Shown in pieces: positions 4,625-6,734 of a stretch of DNA of 6,734 bases. Source of the stretch: Geobacter sp. (GTDB lineage: Bacteria > Desulfobacterota > Desulfuromonadia > Geobacterales > DSM-12255). Numbering within the stretch: position 1 is the first letter of the stretch; each line of letters starts with the position of its first letter. The notes under the pieces were generated by a model. The model worked only from the letters and a program-made list of their open reading frames with translations. It did not search any database and was not told the origin of the DNA. The stretch lies in contig VEOV01000065.1 in NCBI GenBank assembly GCA_012026855.1, forward strand, positions 1 to 6,734, in the 5' to 3' direction. The position numbers and the translations under genes were made by a program.

Positions 4625-6734
4625 ATGGCCAGACCAGACTATTACGACGCACCGGAGTGCGATATCAACCAGGACAAGGGGGCACCCAAATTCTGCAAAA
4701 AGTCGGAGCCGGGGGAAGGGACCGAACGCTCCTGCGCCTACGACGGCGCCAGAGTGGTGTTGATGCCGATCACCGATGTCATCCACCTGGTGCACGGACC
4801 CATTGCCTGCGCCGGCAACTCCTGGGACAACCGGGGGGCCCGCTCCAGCGGCTCCCAGCTCTACCGGCGCGGCTTCACCACCGAGATGCTGGAGAACGAC
4901 GTCATCTTCGGCGGCGAGAAAAAACTATACCAAGCCATCCTGGAGCTGGCAGAGCGCTACTCTCCCAAGGCGATCTTCGTCTACGCCACCTGCGTCACCG
5001 CCATGACCGGCGACGACATCGAGACGGTCTGTGCGGCGGCCCAGAAAAAGACCACCATGCCGATCATCCCGGTCAACACCCCTGGTTTTATCGGCGACAA
5101 GAATATCGGCAACCGCCTGGCCGGGGAAGTGCTGTTCAAGCATGTCATCGGCACGGCAGAACCGCCCGAGCTGGGTGAATATCCCATCAACCTGATTGGC
5201 GAATACAACATTGCCGGCGACCTCTGGGGGATGCTACCGCTGTTCGAGCGGCTGGGGATCCAGGTGCTCTCCTGCTTTTCCGGGGACGCCAGGTTCGAGG
5301 AGCTGCGCTATGCCCACCGGGCCAAGCTGAACATCATCATCTGCTCCAAGTCCCTCACCAACCTGGCCAAGAAGATGCAAAAGACCTACGGCATGCCCTA
5401 CCTGGAAGAGTCGTTCTACGGCATGACCGACGTGGCCAAGGCGCTGCGCAACATTGCCCGTGAGCTGGACGACGCAGTGGGCGGTCTGGAGAAGCGCACC
5501 ATGCAGGAGCGGGTGGAACAACTGATCGCCGAGGAGGAGGAAAAGTGCCGGACTGCCATCGCCCCCTACCGGGCCAGGCTGGCAGGGAAGCGGGCGGTGC
5601 TCTTTACCGGCGGGGTCAAGACCTGGTCCATGGTCAATGCCCTCTCGGAGCTGGGTGTAGAGATCCTGGCGGCCGGCACCCAGAACTCGACCCTGGAGGA
5701 CTTCTACCGGATGAAGGCGCTGATGCACCAGGACGCCCGGATCATCGAGGATACCTCAACAGCCGGTCTGCTGGAGGTGATGTACGACAAAATGCCCGAT
5801 CTGATCGTGGCTGGCGGCAAGACCAAGTTCCTGGCCCTGAAGACCAAAACCCCCTTTCTGGACATCAACCATGGCCGCTCCCACCCCTATGCCGGTTACG
5901 AGGGGATGGTGACCTTTGCCCGGCAGCTTGATCTGACGGTTAACAATCCCATCTGGCCGGTGCTGAACAACGAGTCCCCCTGGGAGAAGAGCGCAGCAGG
6001 GCTGGCCGCAGATGTGGCCCTTGCCAGGAACCATGCTGAAAACTATCTGGCCGAGGATATGAAGGAGTCCAGGGTCAAGATGCCGGTCAAGGTGGCCACG
6101 GTCAACCCCCAGAAGAACTCCCCTGCCCTGGGCGCCACCCTCGCCTACCTGGGGATCGACCAGATGCTCGGCCTGCTCCATGGCGCCCAGGGGTGTTCCA
6201 CCTTTATCCGGCTGCAACTGTCACGGCATTTCAAGGAGTCCATCGCCCTCAACTCCACCAGCATGAGCGAAGACACCGCCATTTTCGGCGGCTGGGAAAA
6301 CCTGAAAAATGGGCTCAAGCGGGTCATGGAGAAGTTTCACCCCTCTGTGGTCGGGGTGATGACCTCGGGGCTGACCGAGACCATGGGGGACGATGTCAAA
6401 AGCGCCATTGTCCATTTCCGCCGGGAGAACCCGGAGTTCGACGCCATCCCGGTGATCCACGCCTCAACCCCAGACTACTGCGGCTCCATGCAGGAGGGAT
6501 ATGCCGCGGCGGTGGAAGCGATCGTGGCAACCATTCCGGAGGGGGGTGAGGTCATCAAGGGGCAGGTGAACATCCTCCCCGGCTGTCACCTCACCCCGGC
6601 CGAAGTGGAGGAAATGGCGGAGCTGTGCGAGGCGTTCGGTCTGACACCGCTGGTGATCCCGGACATCTCACGGGCGCTGGACGGGCATATCGATGCGACC
6701 GTATCGGCGCTCTCCGTGGGGGGGATCAGCATTG
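4625..6734 (+). CDS. nifEN: Fused NifE-NifN nitrogenase FeMo-cofactor scaffold, 3' end cut
   Basis: 703 codons are present before the edge; a full fusion would be about 900. AGGAGG (4614-4619) lies 5 bases before ATG 4625. The NifE part shows SCAYDGA with Cys37, HLVHGPIACAG with Cys62, and VYATCVTAMTGDD with Cys123. These correspond to the three NifE ligands of the bridging [4Fe-4S] cluster. LNIIICSKS (Cys240) and INHGRSHPYAGYEG follow. The NifN part begins near residue 487: NPQKNSPALGA, HGAQGCSTF with Cys524 (the NifN cluster ligand), HFKESIALNST and TSGLTETMGDD. A short acidic/basic linker joins the halves, with no stop or frameshift. NifEN matures the NifB-derived precursor into FeMo-cofactor in the cytoplasm. 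Nif-specific identity rather than VnfEN is likely but not proven. Confidence 0.95.
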   Translation, partial: MARPDYYDAPECDINQDKGAPKFCKKSEPGEGTERSCAYDGARVVLMPITDVIHLVHGPIACAGNSWDNRGARSSGSQLYRRGFTTEMLENDVIFGGEKKLYQAILELAERYSPKAIFVYATCVTAMTGDDIETVCAAAQKKTTMPIIPVNTPGFIGDKNIGNRLAGEVLFKHVIGTAEPPELGEYPINLIGEYNIAGDLWGMLPLFERLGIQVLSCFSGDARFEELRYAHRAKLNIIICSKSLTNLAKKMQKTYGMPYLEESFYGMTDVAKALRNIARELDDAVGGLEKRTMQERVEQLIAEEEEKCRTAIAPYRARLAGKRAVLFTGGVKTWSMVNALSELGVEILAAGTQNSTLEDFYRMKALMHQDARIIEDTSTAGLLEVMYDKMPDLIVAGGKTKFLALKTKTPFLDINHGRSHPYAGYEGMVTFARQLDLTVNNPIWPVLNNESPWEKSAAGLAADVALARNHAENYLAEDMKESRVKMPVKVATVNPQKNSPALGATLAYLGIDQMLGLLHGAQGCSTFIRLQLSRHFKESIALNSTSMSEDTAIFGGWENLKNGLKRVMEKFHPSVVGVMTSGLTETMGDDVKSAIVHFRRENPEFDAIPVIHASTPDYCGSMQEGYAAAVEAIVATIPEGGEVIKGQVNILPGCHLTPAEVEEMAELCEAFGLTPLVIPDISRALDGHIDATVSALSVGGISI

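Noticed and set aside
4375..5178. Long plus-strand frame crossing R2 and the nifEN start
   Set aside because: It runs out of frame through the nifEN coding region, ignores the nifEN ribosome site and yields low-complexity Arg/Gly-rich protein. It is a shadow of a GC-rich gene.

Overview
The window looks like the chromosome of a diazotrophic, GC-rich deltaproteobacterium of the Geobacter/Pelobacter (Desulfuromonadia) type. The main reason is the right-hand gene, a NifE-NifN fusion preceded by a -24/-12 (sigma-54) promoter; fused NifEN is, to my recollection, the arrangement in Geobacter. No database search was possible, so the taxon is an inference.

Layout. Positions 1-1034 (minus strand) hold most of a DUF900-type alpha/beta hydrolase whose C-terminus runs off the left edge. 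Its leader carries a strong terminator-like hairpin just before the ribosome binding site. Positions 1035-1635 are non-coding and contain the first copy (R1) of a ~217-bp direct repeat and candidate promoters. Positions 1636-4286 hold four tightly packed plus-strand genes: an HPr-kinase-like P-loop protein; two tandem paralogues that join a PqqD-like domain, a Tat-type signal and a short Cys/Trp-patterned tail; and a DCC (DxxCxxC) thioredoxin-fold protein with an extra C-terminal domain. The non-coding stretch 4287-4624 carries the second repeat copy (R2) and a good sigma-54 promoter. Positions 4625-6734 hold nifEN, cut by the right edge.

How the genes may work together. The four-gene cassette has the look of a peptide- or protein-maturation system. 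Each presumed substrate carries its own RiPP-recognition-like (PqqD) domain in cis, followed by a twin-arginine export signal and a tail with one or two four-cysteine modules (C-x7/8-C-x4/5-C-x-W-x3/4-C). The kinase-like protein could modify or process the substrate, and the DCC protein could act on its cysteines. No radical SAM enzyme, YcaO, dedicated protease or transporter is visible here.

The cassette lies between two copies of the nifEN upstream region, each followed by a sigma-54-like promoter. This suggests, but does not prove, that it is expressed together with nitrogen-fixation genes. The second paralogue arose by a 509-bp tandem duplication that also copied the last codons of the kinase gene.
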